The translations under genes were made by a program, and so were the position numbers. Of a stretch of DNA of 64,000 nt, positions 1 to 10,922 are shown in pieces. This DNA is from Nepenthes gracilis (Eukaryota; Streptophyta; Magnoliopsida; Caryophyllales; Nepenthaceae). Below the pieces are notes generated by a model that saw only the letters and a program-made list of their open reading frames with translations, was not told the DNA's origin and did not search any database. Each line of letters starts with the position of its first letter. Position 1 is the stretch's first letter. The DNA lies in the NCBI GenBank assembly GCA_033239525.1, contig BSYO01000014.1, positions 14,802,021-14,866,020 on the forward strand, in the 5' to 3' direction.

Positions 1-446
1 TTCCCATTTTTTTCTTTTTTTTTATTTCATCCTTTATTTTAATTTATTTTTATCTTTTTAAAAAATTATTTTTATTATTTTTATAAAATAATAAAATATT
101 AAAAATATTTTTTAATAATTTTTAAAATTTTATTAATATAATAATATTTTAAAAATATATAATTATAAAATTATTATTTTATAAATATATAAAAATATAA
201 TTCTCTTTATATAATAATATTTTAACGATATATAATTATAAATTAATATTTTGTAAATTTATAAAATATAATCCCATTTATATAATGATATTTTAAAATG
301 TACAATTATAAAATTATTAGTTTATAAATTTATAAAATATAAAATGTAAATATAAGTATTTAATAAATAATAAAAAAATTGATCTAATTTATAAATAAAT
401 TTATTTATATATTTAATTTTTATATAATTTTATATTTTATAAAAAT
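1..446. repeat. AT-rich tandem repeat block, no gene
   Basis: Almost pure A/T. From about 140 to 350 the motif AATTATAAA followed by a TTTATAAATTTATAAAATATA-like stretch recurs at about 161, 234 and 304, giving a 70-73 bp period in three diverged copies. The part at 340-440 resembles the AT-rich DNA at 4920-5040 that borders the gypsy LTR at 5101. No reading frame here is credible. Confidence 0.5.
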
Positions 447-1452
447 TGTTGGGTCCCATGTTCTGACTCATGAAGCATGTCCAAGTCCACGAAGCAAGCT
501 GTGGCCCGTGAAGGAATCCAAAAGCCCACGCAAGGCAGTCAGCCCAGCCCAAGGGTCGGAAGGCGCAAACCCACGTTGGCGGAGGACAACGGAAACCTGC
601 CACGTATTAAATGCGTCGCCGGGAACAGGCGGAAAAGGTAGAAAGGCTAGCCAATAGAGGAGCAGCTGGCGCAGCGCCAACGGCACCCGCTGCCGTCTAC
701 AGGTGGCCAACCAATCCCAGCTCAGGAGAAAATTGGGCGTGGTCAACGACTTTTAGCAACGTGCCAGCCACGGCAACAGGGCAACCGGCGTGACCGGTGG
801 TCCACAACAGTGACCAGCGGCGCAATGGCCCAAGCAACGGGCGTTTTGGCGCCCAAGAGTCCAACGAAAAGAGGTGTATAAGAGCCCTCACACCCCACAG
901 AGAAGGGACCCCCCTCTTTTTTTTCTTCAGCATCCACATCTGCTGCTTCCTTGGAATCGAGAATTCAGACGACGAGTCGAACTCTTCTATTCCCCTCTTC
1001 TCTAATTGATCACACGAGAGCAACGGGCCGGGAATGGGGCATCACCCGCTTCCATCGGCGACAGCTAACTCGCTCTCCTTCCCTTCATCTTCTAAGATTA
1101 CGGAAAAGTTAGCCACCCGTTGCGGTGCATCAAGGAAGCCTGGCCTTCCACTACCTGCTCATTGCATTCTCCACATCACCGCACGAGCATCTCTTACGCT
1201 TTCACAGCATTCCTCTGCGCACCCCCTTAGCGTGCGCCATTTCCGTTTATTGTAGGAATTTGCTGACTTGAGCATCGGAGCGGTATCGGTAGGAGAAATC
1301 ATACCGGACCCTTGACCTCTTGTTTGTTGTTTGTGTTGTGCAGGTCCAAGTTCATAGATACGGAGACCAGACCCTTCTTCCAAAGCCGCCGCGCGCTGAG
1401 GAATCCGAAAGTTCTCTAATCCATACAACAACCGTGGGCCCGGGACGCAACA
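447..1452 (+). mobile_element. Solo LTR, family A (TGTTG...CAACA)
   Basis: A 1006-bp block begins TGTTGGGTCC and ends GACGCAACA, so the ends are TG/CA with a 5-bp inverted repeat. It is flanked by a perfect direct repeat AAAAT (442-446 and 1453-1457), the 5-bp target duplication expected of an LTR insertion. A TATA-like TATAAGAG lies at 877-884. Near the right end is the phrase 'GACTTGAGCATCGGAGCGG ... CCTCTTGTTTG ... GTGCAGGTCC', which is common near the 3' end of plant gypsy LTRs. No primer-binding site or internal region follows, so this is a solo LTR. A second member of the family is at 56280-57310 on the other strand. The short reading frames inside it are chance. Confidence 0.85.
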
Positions 1453-2148
1453 AAAATATTTAAAATATATATAAATTAAAAATGGAGGTTTAAAAAAAAA
1501 GAATAAAAGAATAAAAAAGGAAAAAAAACCTGGAGGAGGGGGAGATAATCCCGCTTGTTAGATTAAATCTAACACGCGATGTCAATAGCACAGGTGCTGT
1601 GCCACAGGACAGGGCCCTTGAGCATTGTCAGTTTGTTTAGAGGTCGTAGATTATTTAATCTTGTAATTTTTAAATACAGATTGTAATAAAAATAAAAAAT
1701 CTGTCAAATAATTAACGATTTTTTTTAGAGGGTGATATTTTTAATGAACTTTAAAAATCAAAGAATTATATTTAAAAAGTTAAGTGGTGAACAACAAATA
1801 CATGGCCCGATTAAAGGAGTTTTAGGAGAATGGGCAATGGAAGAAACCATTTTCCACTCGAGCTTCCATTAAACAATAATCTAGCACTGACCCATCAAAG
1901 TAGTTGCATAGATGTGCACTATACAAAGTAAATGATTTTCTGCTTAAGCCAAAATCAACTATAACTTTAAGATTTTCTGGTAAAAATTCAGAACAAAAGC
2001 TAAGTTGAAGCTAAATTCGAGCAAATTCTTCAACAATTGCTTTAATTTTTGAGCAAAATCACATCGATATCGGGTAAGATTCTTTGTTAGAATTTTAATA
2101 CTCGAGCAAATATCAGTCAAAACGCTTTGGCTAGATTCCTACACTCAA
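1453..2148. other. Intergenic, nothing recognised
   Basis: AT-rich spacer with a slightly more GC-rich patch at about 1540-1620. I see no coding sequence, RNA gene or clear repeat boundary in it. Confidence 0.4.
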
Positions 2149-2375
2149 CCAATACCCGTGGATCTGGGGGGCGTCCTTCTCCTCATATGAATCGTCGGAT
2201 GTAAAATCTGACGGCCCACACGTTTTGAATGGATAATATAACATAAGCCGTTCAATTTTAAATTTAATCATCCAAAACACGTAACCGTCGGATTTTACAT
2301 TTGACGGTTCAGATTAAGAGAAGGACGGTCCTTCTCCACAGGGGAGAAGGACGCCCCCTCAATCCCAATACCCGT
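2149..2375. mobile_element. Foldback MITE, Mutator-like, with 11-bp target duplication
   Basis: The direct repeat CCAATACCCGT occurs at 2149-2159 and 2365-2375. Between them lies a 205-bp element whose ends are inverted repeats: GGGGGGCGTCCTTCTCC on the left and its near-perfect reverse complement GGAGAAGGACGCCCCC on the right. The inverted homology continues inward: about 45 bp at 2190-2237 (around ATGTAAAATCTGACGG) pairs with about 2270-2317 (around CCGTCGGATTTTACAT). Long inverted arms plus a 9-11 bp duplication fit a Mutator-superfamily MITE. It has no coding capacity. Confidence 0.8.
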
Positions 2376-2885
2376 ATACTTTAGTTTTACAAAAAATGTA
2401 ACAAATTATTATAAAATTTATTCACACTTATTATATTGGTGTCGTGGATAATATTATAAATTAAAAGGAAAATTACAGCTTAATTTAAGTTATGGCATTT
2501 TCCATGTCTATGTTTTTCTATCCTCGGTAGCATAAAATATTCTTTCTAATTTAAAATATTTATCTTTAATTTGGAGTGATCCATGTTTTTTAAACTAGGC
2601 TAATTAATATAATTTGTATAATTACTTAATTATTTATTTTTCGTGTACTTAATTGTTTTTCTTATAATAGGGTAGATTATACAAGTTATACAAACAACAA
2701 TTATAAAAACACTTTTTTTTTTTTATTTCTATTCTTATATTCTAATAATCCCATTAAAATAAATATGAAATTTATTCTGGTAAGATGATATGAATTAATT
2801 AATTAATTTCTACCTGTAATGTTGAAAAACACTACTACTAATAATAAGTATATTTCAACATCGGGATATGAAAAATGTTTTCAGA

Positions 2886-2938
<53 letters not shown>

Positions 2939-3159
2939 TAATAATAATAATAATAATATACAGAAATATGATAAAAAAAGAAACTAATTGAGAAATGAGA
3001 AATAATTAGAATTATCATAGACTCGGATCTTCTCTTCGCCACCCTTTATTATGAAAATGAAAAAGAAGAAAATAAAAAAAAAAAAAAAAAAAAAGGAGAG
3101 AGATTGATGGTGGAGGGTTCTTCAAATCGGACGATCGTCATGCAACTGGTTTCTACGTA
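2376..3159. other. AT-rich downstream flank of the decarboxylase, with microsatellite
   Basis: This holds the 3' side of the minus-strand decarboxylase gene. It contains a (TAA)n microsatellite at about 2886-2959, interrupted once by CAA, and a poly-A run at about 3077-3094. No other gene is visible. Confidence 0.6.
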
Positions 3160-4572
3160 CTATGTTTGCATGGCTTCGCTCAGACGATCTATTAAGTTTG
3201 CCACGTCGGCGTCGAGGTTAAACGCCTCCCGATCAGTACTCGGGTTCAGCAGGTAGGTTCGAATCGCCGATGTGCTGAACCCATTGAACTCGGACCCAGC
3301 TGCAGTCGTGTACGCTCCCATGTTACCGAACACGAGCCAATCATTCACCTCAAGATCCGGCAGCTCAAGCCCTCTCATCACCGTATCTAAAGAATCGCAC
3401 GTCGGCCCAAACACGGTCGAACAGTAAGTCGGTAGACCTTTGCACAGGGGATTCCCTGCCTGAGATGTGACGGCAAACGGAGTCGGGTTGACCGTCCGGC
3501 AGTCATATATTATGCCGTTCAAAGAGCCGTATATTCCGTCGTTGATCCAGTATTCTCTCAGCTCATCGCTCCTCACGCGCTTCCCTATCACGGTGACAGC
3601 CAGAGTGAAAACCGGCTCCGCAAAGTATCGGCCGGGCTCGGCTATGACCGTCAGGTTCGGGACGTTTGAGAAATAAGTTTCGACAGCTGAATTGACAGCT
3701 GATGCCGCCGCCTCGAATATCTCCGGCTCAGCCATGAAGCCGCCACCAATATCTAGGGTTTTCATCTCAGGCAGCCCAAGCTGTGCCGCCGTGTCGAACA
3801 CCGACTTAGCCATTAATACGGCGGCCTCGTACACTTCTGGGTGGCACGCAGCGGATCCCACGTGGAAAGAAACGCCGTAAACAGTCAGCCCGGCAGAATG
3901 CGCGGTCTGTAGCAGTGGCGCCACCTCATATACGAGCGCACCGTATTTCACGCCTAGCTGCATCTTGGATCCTCCCTCATCAGGAGCCTTGACCCGGAGG
4001 AGCAGCCCACATTTCGGATGCCACTTTCGGATCTTTTCGATCTCGTACTTGGAGTCGAACGTTGTCATATTAACTCCGACAGAAGCGGCATAGCGGATGT
4101 GAGATTCCGCTTTGCATGGGTTCGCAAATATGATCCGGTCCGGTGAGACTCCGAGAGATAAAACGGATTCGATCTCGGATTTACTGGCGCAGTCGAAGTT
4201 AGCACCAAGAGCGGCCATGGCGGCGAGGAATGAGTGGTTGGGATTGCATTTAACGGCGTAGTAGGGACGGATGGATGGCATGGCACGTGTCCATCCGTCC
4301 ATGAGCCGTACGATTACGCCGAGATCGAGCACGTAAAACGGCTCTTTCGTTTCACGTTGTTCTCCATTGATAATTGAGTGTATGAAGTCGAACGAGCTAT
4401 CATCTGGGTGAGTTGTGACGTTCTTGTCTATCTCCCCTCGGATCGAGATAGTCGTCTGTAAGCTGCCATGATCGTCAGACCAAAAGCTTTGCAGACGTTG
4501 AACGCTCATGTTGAAGAGGAAAGGGATAAGCACTCGAAATATTTTCAATGGAGCATTGGATGGATCATTCAT
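3160..4572 (-). CDS. ODC: Ornithine/lysine decarboxylase-like (group IV PLP decarboxylase)
   Basis: Intronless 470-codon frame of the eukaryotic ornithine decarboxylase fold, which makes putrescine from ornithine (or cadaverine from lysine in specialised plant forms). Visible landmarks: YAVKCNP with the PLP lysine K108, FDCAS with D127 and E133, HVGS with H237, GGG at 276-278, EPGR at 312-315, [10 protein letters not shown] at 341-350, YD with D357, GPTC with catalytic C392, and Y421 in NMGAY. The residue after D357, His in ordinary plant ODCs and Phe in lupin lysine/ornithine decarboxylase, is Cys358 here (codon 3499-3501). The frame is much more GC-rich than its flanks, as plant ODC genes often are. 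Length is about 35-40 residues more than usual, mostly at the N terminus. M22 (4507-4509) is an alternative start, because a TATA-like TATATAT at 4589-4596 would start transcription near or after the first ATG. The family is certain; the substrate is inferred. Confidence 0.93.
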   Translation of the reverse strand: MNDPSNAPLKIFRVLIPFLFNMSVQRLQSFWSDDHGSLQTTISIRGEIDKNVTTHPDDSSFDFIHSIINGEQRETKEPFYVLDLGVIVRLMDGWTRAMPSIRPYYAVKCNPNHSFLAAMAALGANFDCASKSEIESVLSLGVSPDRIIFANPCKAESHIRYAASVGVNMTTFDSKYEIEKIRKWHPKCGLLLRVKAPDEGGSKMQLGVKYGALVYEVAPLLQTAHSAGLTVYGVSFHVGSAACHPEVYEAAVLMAKSVFDTAAQLGLPEMKTLDIGGGFMAEPEIFEAAASAVNSAVETYFSNVPNLTVIAEPGRYFAEPVFTLAVTVIGKRVRSDELREYWINDGIYGSLNGIIYDCRTVNPTPFAVTSQAGNPLCKGLPTYCSTVFGPTCDSLDTVMRGLELPDLEVNDWLVFGNMGAYTTAAGSEFNGFSTSAIRTYLLNPSTDREAFNLDADVANLIDRLSEAMQT

Positions 4573-5100
4573 ATTGGTTTCATATCAATATATATACTCG
4601 AAAAAATATATATTTCTTAATTGTTTTGAAATTTTGGACCTAAAATATTTAGGGTAGGTTTAGTAAGTAAAAAACTAATACCATTTTTAAATTTCTTTTT
4701 AAAAAATAAAAACTTTAAAAATGTGTTTAAAACTATATATTCTTCGTTTATACAACTGAAAAAATGGAGTTTCTCAATTTATCCATTTCGAAACAAAATT
4801 TAAAAAATTCAAAAAATATCAAAAAATTTTTTAAAATAAAATTTCACTGCATATAAAGCAAATCATTTTATAAATTTTAAAAATTTACTACTACAATAAT
4901 ATTAAAAATATATATATAACTATAAAAAAATATTATTTTCATATATTTACAAAATATAAACATTTACATTTAGTAAATAATAAAATTTAAATACAATTCA
5001 TAACTAAATTTATTTATATATTTTTAAAGTTTTTATTTGTGTTAATATTTTTTTAAAAAAATTATTAAATTAATATAAATTATACTTACACATTTAAAAA
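4573..5100. promoter_or_regulatory. Upstream region of the decarboxylase, AT-rich
   Basis: On the minus strand, TATA-like runs lie at about 4589-4596 and 4606-4613, very close to the first ATG at 4572. The remainder is AT-rich; 4870-5040 resembles the repeat DNA at 1-446. The gypsy LTR starts 529 bp upstream of the ATG, so distal promoter sequence is transposon-derived. Confidence 0.4.
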
Positions 5101-6019
5101 GGATGGGGACATTAGTAGTGGGCCGGCCCAAGAGAGGTAAGTGACCCAGTATCGATAGTGGCCCATTTATCTCTGAATGGTCAGCGCTGCCGTTAACCGA
5201 AAGAACATAACGGATAGACAGGACGTGGCCCAGGTTAAATGCGGCCCAGATCAAATTTGACCTATGCACACCTTCCCAAGTTTCAAATGTCGTCTGCTCT
5301 AATTCTCTACACCTACAAAAAAGGCAATCTTATATGCAATGAAAATCTTCTAGAATAAAAGCGCATTCTAAAAAGAAGGCTCACAAATCAACGCACAATC
5401 CACAGATGACACCCTAACGATCACAGCACACAGCATCTCCACAGAAAAAAGAGAACACTCCTTCCTAACTGTTACCACCTAGAATGGCACCTGCTCCCAT
5501 GTTGGGGAAGGCAACGAACAGTACAGAAAACGGACATCATGCCTCACCATCTAAGGAAGGCAACGGGAGCCCACGATGATAAAAGCCCATGGAGACCCCC
5601 TCATAGGCATGTACTCTTGCATACTCAAGCTAACATAAGCTCTTAAGCTCTTAAGCTCTAAAAGCATCCCAACACTCTCTTTCTCTATTACTCGTTCCCC
5701 GTAAACCCAGTATTCGGAGAAATGGCTCTATGCAAGCATCCTTGATCAAAATCACTCACCGCGCGTTCATCTCTGACCATCATTCTCCAATCCTAACCTT
5801 AGCATTTACCATTGCATTCTCCGCATTTGCCTTATCACCCTCAGAAGGCTATTTACTGACTTGAGTGTCGGCGTATTTTTGATGCGATAAAATTTCGTCA
5901 TCACCTGACCTCTTGTTTGAATTGTGGTGTGCAAGAACTCAAGCATGGAGGACGGTAACCGAAATCTGACGGACCAATTCGACCCGAATCCATTCAAAGT
6001 TTTGATTTATGACGCATCA
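5101..6019 (+). repeat. 5' LTR of the gypsy element
   Basis: 919 bp, ending GACGCATCA directly before the primer-binding site. The TATA of the 3' copy (TATAAAAG at 12073-12080) corresponds to GATAAAAG at about 5578, a decayed promoter. This LTR faces away from the minus-strand decarboxylase. Confidence 0.8.
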
Positions 6020-6091
6020 TTGGCACCGTCTGTAAAAACGTTGATGAAAAGCTGACCAACTAATTCTCCTAAATCAATATCATCTGATGAA

Positions 6092-7484
6092 ATGGTGAAC
6101 ACGAGGGCTTAAATTAGTGTTCCCGCTAAGGAAGTCACCTTCCCCGACCACAACCACTCAGCTAGTAGTTGGGCTGGAGAACAATTTGCGCCGATCTTCC
6201 TGGCCATGGCGGAGCAAATGAATAAGTGTCTTAGATGCTCCAAACGCTCTACATACGCCAGGGCAAGAAGAAGCAGGGGGCTCAATCCTTCTTGGCCCCG
6301 ATTCCAGCCTCTAGGCAGGGAGGCCAGAGGAGGAAGAAGCTGACCAAGAAGGCCTCGTGGTCAGACAACACTTACATCCCAGAGGCCTCCAACACCTAGA
6401 GCCATTCAAGGCTTGAGGGGCGCTTGGGCTGTGGGACTCCTGATGAGAACCTCGAAAGAAGAAATCCTAGGTACTCTCGAGATGAGAAGAGACCTTTTGT
6501 GTAGGAGAGGCCTCTCGTGTCGTTTGGTCCACAAGCGGCAGCAGCCGACCGCAGAAAGAACGGAGTTGAGGACCTACCTCAACTCTAAAAGATTTGGAAA
6601 CTCCTCCTAGGTGGAGAAGAAAGTTCAAAAAATTTAGAACCGTGTGTTCAAGGATGAAGACGAGCTTGCGGCAGACTTGAAGAGACCTCCATTCACCGTG
6701 GAGATCCAGACCCAACCGTTGCTGCCAAAGTTCAAGATGCCAACCTTGGAACACTACCATGGGAGTATTAATCCTATAGACCACTTGGATCACTTTCACA
6801 CCCTTCTGAGCTTCCTGGGCCTGGAGGAAGCATCCATGTGCCAATGCTTTCCTCTCAGTCTAAAGAAAGATGTCAGGATCTGGTTCTACCGGCTCCCAGT
6901 GAATTCAATCTGAAACTTTTGGAATCTCATGAATAGTTTCTTGGCTCAGTATGCCTCGAACCGCCAAGAGGAGAAACAGTCGTGGCTCCTATCCCACATG
7001 AAGTAGAAGTCGAGAGAGAACCCGAGAAAGTTCCTGAAACTGTTCACTACTGAAGCTAGAAGGATACCCAAGCTCATCAAAGAAGTGAAGCTCAGCAGCT
7101 TCATTTCTGCGTTGGGACCTCTTCAGGCACCTGGCCCACAAAAATTCGCAAACCTTTTGAAAAGAAGAAGTTATTGCCCAGCTCTACGTTGCCGCTAAAG
7201 AGGCCAACGAGGCAAAGCGCCCGGAGTGAACCGACCAGCCTCGCTTTTTTCCAACAGAGGAAAAGAGGAAAAATGGAGGCGGCGATAACCCCCGAAGGAA
7301 GCTGCTCAGAGCTGAGCCACTAGCTCGAAAGGAGTTCAAGCCAATGAACTTGACTCCGTTGAACGATACCCGGGACAACGTCGTAATATAGATCTGGAAG
7401 AAACAAATTGGAAAAAAGATGACCATCGTAGAAGATGACTCAAAATGGTCAACATTCTTCTAAGTCCTCAAGGAAGCGCCACAA
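6092..7484 (+). pseudogene. gypsy gag remnant
   Basis: Reading from ATGGTGAACACGAGG at 6092, the capsid-type gag domain is recognisable. The best stretch is at 6644-6913, with a KFKMP..EHYHGSINPIDHL motif followed by a CFPLSLKKDVRIWFYRLP motif, the retrotransposon gag hallmark. The frame is broken by stops (near 6108, 6608, 6911 and 7003) and ends abruptly near 7.48 kb, where foreign sequence takes over. It cannot make a full protein. Confidence 0.8.
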
Positions 7485-8510
7485 AATTTTCCTCGACCTA
7501 GAACAATCACTAATATATTAAGTTCTAGAATCACTTAGCCAATCCAACTTCAAAATATCAAGCCTCAAAAGTCCTTCAAAATATACACCATTCTCTACCC
7601 AAACTTGATAAATCTTCACATCTCATTTAATCACCGAATATCCTCAAATAATATTAAAATCTTCAAATATTCACACAGAACCTTAATTCTCTAATACCAT
7701 TAGTTGTGACAACCCGAACTCGGATCCCCGAACCCGACTCGGACTGTCACGTAAAAATCTCGGATCATCTCAAAATCATCAATTACGCATCATCAAACGA
7801 CTTTAATAAATTCCATCATATCATTGAAGACACAATCCATAGTCATCATAAATGCATCATCACATAAATATCCATAATAATAACAAATAACTTTAATAAA
7901 TTACCTCAATATCAAAAACATCAATCCTCATAGAGAAATCTAATAAAAGTTGAACAGTAACTAAACTACCACGATCTTAAGTCTCTATCCAGAAAGCCTC
8001 AATCTTTGAGATCACCTATGCCTAAAGTCTACTCACGCGATCTCTTCTATCATGGTGTCAACCTGTCTACTCTCGAGCCAAGAAAATACAATGGTGAGCC
8101 AAGCCCAACATGTGATAATAATAAAAAATAGTATACAATAATAACAATCTCAGATATCAAACTATCAAGATCTCAATATAAATCTAAATATCTACTATAT
8201 CCGAGAAGAATTTTAACACGTCGTAAATACAAATCTAAGTAAAATGAGTCCCACAAGACCCGCACATTCAAAAACAACAAGAGTTCCAATAAACAACGAT
8301 AATCCTGTGGAATCCGATATCACTAATAAGTGGGAATTTCCTGGTCCGAATGTCAGCGCGAACGACCTAAACAACAAACAACATTAACAACATAGATTCC
8401 ATCAAATCCGGATAGCGTTAAATCCGACACATAGATTCTACAGAATATAACTCGTGGATTCAACCGAATCCCAAACTCATGAGATATCAACAATGATGAA
8501 AATCGTAATG

Positions 8511-9040
8511 AATCTCCTTGGACCTTATTCTACCATAGTGAACCAAAGGCCGCGTATTTACGCCCCCGACGGCTGGGTAAGTGCAACGAGATTATCCATG
8601 ACATCTAACTACCCCTACAGTCCTCCCAGAGGCTGTACCTGTAGCCTGCCGATATCACCTCCGCTACCCCTCGCCAATGATATCTTAGATATCATCCTCT
8701 ACGATGGTCACTAGGTTATAAGCATCCCTCTTGACTCACTATACGAATTATCAAGAATTTGATTATCAACTCAATTTTGAGGTCACCACTGTATGAGATA
8801 ATAAAATCTCCTTGGACCTTATTTTGCCACCGTGAACCAAAAGCTGCGTATTTATGCCCCCAACGGCTAGGTAAGTGCAACGAGGTTATCCATGGTATCC
8901 AACTACTCCTACAGTCCTCCTAGAGGTTGTAGCCATAGCATACTGATACCATCCGTGATACCCCTCGCCAAATGATATCCCTGATATCATCTCCTACGAT
9001 GGTCACGTGGCTATAAGCTTCCCTCCACGATAAACATACC
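8511..9040. repeat. 293-bp tandem duplication
   Basis: The segment starting AATCTCCTTGGACCTTATT at 8511 recurs at 8804, 293 bp later. Similarity runs about 230 bp through 'GTAAGTGCAACGAG', 'CCTACAGTCCTCC', 'CCCCTCGCCAA' and 'CTACGATGGTCAC'. The two copies have diverged by many substitutions. Confidence 0.8.
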
Positions 9041-9593
9041 TCATTATCACCATGATATGAAAATCAGTATCGGATAAGTGTAGACCACGTTAAGGTATCG
9101 TAGCCTTCCATTCGACTAGATACCTTAGGGTTTTCATACGCTTTCCTTTACCTTGACCGTAAAAAACCAACAATCCAAATACTCACACAATCGAATATAA
9201 TGTAAAGAAAGTTTTGCAACATCAATAATAGGAACATCGTTCGGTGCTAACACAGACCGTACTTACTCCATCAAATCTAACACCAAGGAATTTATCACAG
9301 AACGATATAAGAATAACTATAGACCGAATTATTATTTATATACTTAACTCAACCACTTTAACTGTTCTTTCATTCTATTCCTGTTCAATGCCTACTATTA
9401 AGGCCAACATTTAATTTATCACATGAAGCAACTAATTCCAATATAAACAGGTTGTCTATCTGTAATAATTTAAACATTTGCGGTCACATTACCGGTTCTC
9501 GCACACACAACCCCTTTCCACATTTTATTTTATTAACATCCATCCTCAACAAACATTCATGCTCAATATATATATGGTATTTGTCCACAGTTG

Positions 9594-9770
9594 CATATAT
9601 ATATATACACACACATACACACACACACACGTATACAACATATATATATATATATATATATGTTTAACAATAGACACCCATATATATATATATATATACA
9701 CACATATATCCTACATATATTTTTAATATAAATATATATATTTTTATATTTATATATATAAACACACACA
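9594..9770. repeat. TA/CA microsatellite
   Basis: Runs of TATATA alternating with ACACAC. The small reading frames across it, rich in Tyr, Ile, Thr and His, are simple-sequence translations and not genes. Confidence 0.9.
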
Positions 9771-10308
9771 CACATTCATCCTCACGCCCACAGCCGTCTT
9801 CTTTCTCTCTAACCCACTCACGCACGGTAGCGGCACACACCACAACAGCACACAGTCGCATCCCATATACACATACCCACGCCAAAATACATGTACACAC
9901 AACGCCATATATACGCCGTATCCGTCCTACCCACTACCCGTTTCTCTCCGTTTTTGAACCCCAGAGCTGGATTCAGAAGGCGTAACAGAGCCAGAACCTC
10001 ATGCTCTGTTTTCCCCAATTTGTGCTCATACATGAATCAAAGACGCCGAGAAGTACACCATACCAATTTTCATCTTCTAACAATTAGAAAAGGGCATCTT
10101 TAGCATAAAGCTACTGATTATTACACATTAATCTCACAATTTCTCACCACCCAAGCCGTAGGCTCTGTTTTTACCCAACTTTTTCATTCTTCAACTGTTT
10201 CCACACAATCTCCACAATATACCCAATTTCAATTAGCATCAAGAAAATTGAGGGAAGGAAGAAACGAATTTGTAAGCAAGATGAGAAACGACAATAAGAA
10301 TGGGAAAT

Positions 10309-10380
10309 CACTTGCAAATTGAGTAGAATGACAGTAGAGGGGTTCACTTGCAAATTGAGTCGAATGACAGTAGAGGGGTT
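10309..10380. repeat. Two-copy 36-bp tandem repeat
   Basis: The unit beginning CACTTGCAAATTGAGT is repeated immediately, 10309-10344 and 10345-10380, with one substitution (A to C at unit position 17). A third partial start, CACTTACC, follows. Confidence 0.9.
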
Positions 10381-10521
10381 CACTTACCTGATTTTCACGG
10401 TTCCATAACATAGCTTGGGGTTCGGCTTCACCACGGCTCCGATTTCGGCTTCAGATTTGTGATGGTGGCTTCGGTACCGATTGATGTCGGCTGGTCAATG
10501 ACCGCTTTTGCTCCATTCTTC

Positions 10522-10922
10522 GGATTCAAACGTTACGGTCAACGAATCCGATCAACGTTTCTTCACTCTATTCCTCCGGATTCAGACGTTGTGGTCAACG
10601 AATCCAGTCAACATCCGCTCCACTCTGTTCTCTAGATACAAGCAATACTATCAACGAATCTAGTCAACGTTCACTTTTACTCCGTTCTCTGAATTTAAGC
10701 GATACGGTCAATGAATTCTGTCAATGTTTGCTTCTACTCCGTTCTTCAAATTCAAGCATTACGGTCAGTGAATCCGGTCAACATCTGCTCCACTCCATTC
10801 TCTAGATTCAAACATTACACTTTCACTCCGTTCTTCATATTTAAGCGATACGGTCAATGAATCCGGTCAACATTCACTTCCACTCCGCTCACGGGATTCA
10901 AGCGATATGGTTAATAGATCGA
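10522..10922. repeat. Degenerate 56-57 bp tandem array, about seven units
   Basis: Units begin with GGATTCAAACGTTACGGTCA-like sequence, continue AACGAATCCGGTCAACGTT and end CTCCACTCCGTTCTCT. I count seven units, one of them internally deleted near 10815. The copies are quite diverged, so the array is old. Confidence 0.8.

Noticed and set aside
697..1431. 108-, 90- and 73-codon frames
   Set aside because: They lie inside the solo LTR and show no family features.
3467..4286. Three 62-73 codon frames overlapping the decarboxylase
   Set aside because: They are shadows in other frames of a strongly conserved GC-rich gene.
9452..9900. Several 60-80 codon frames on both strands
   Set aside because: They come from the TA/CA microsatellite and have simple-sequence composition.
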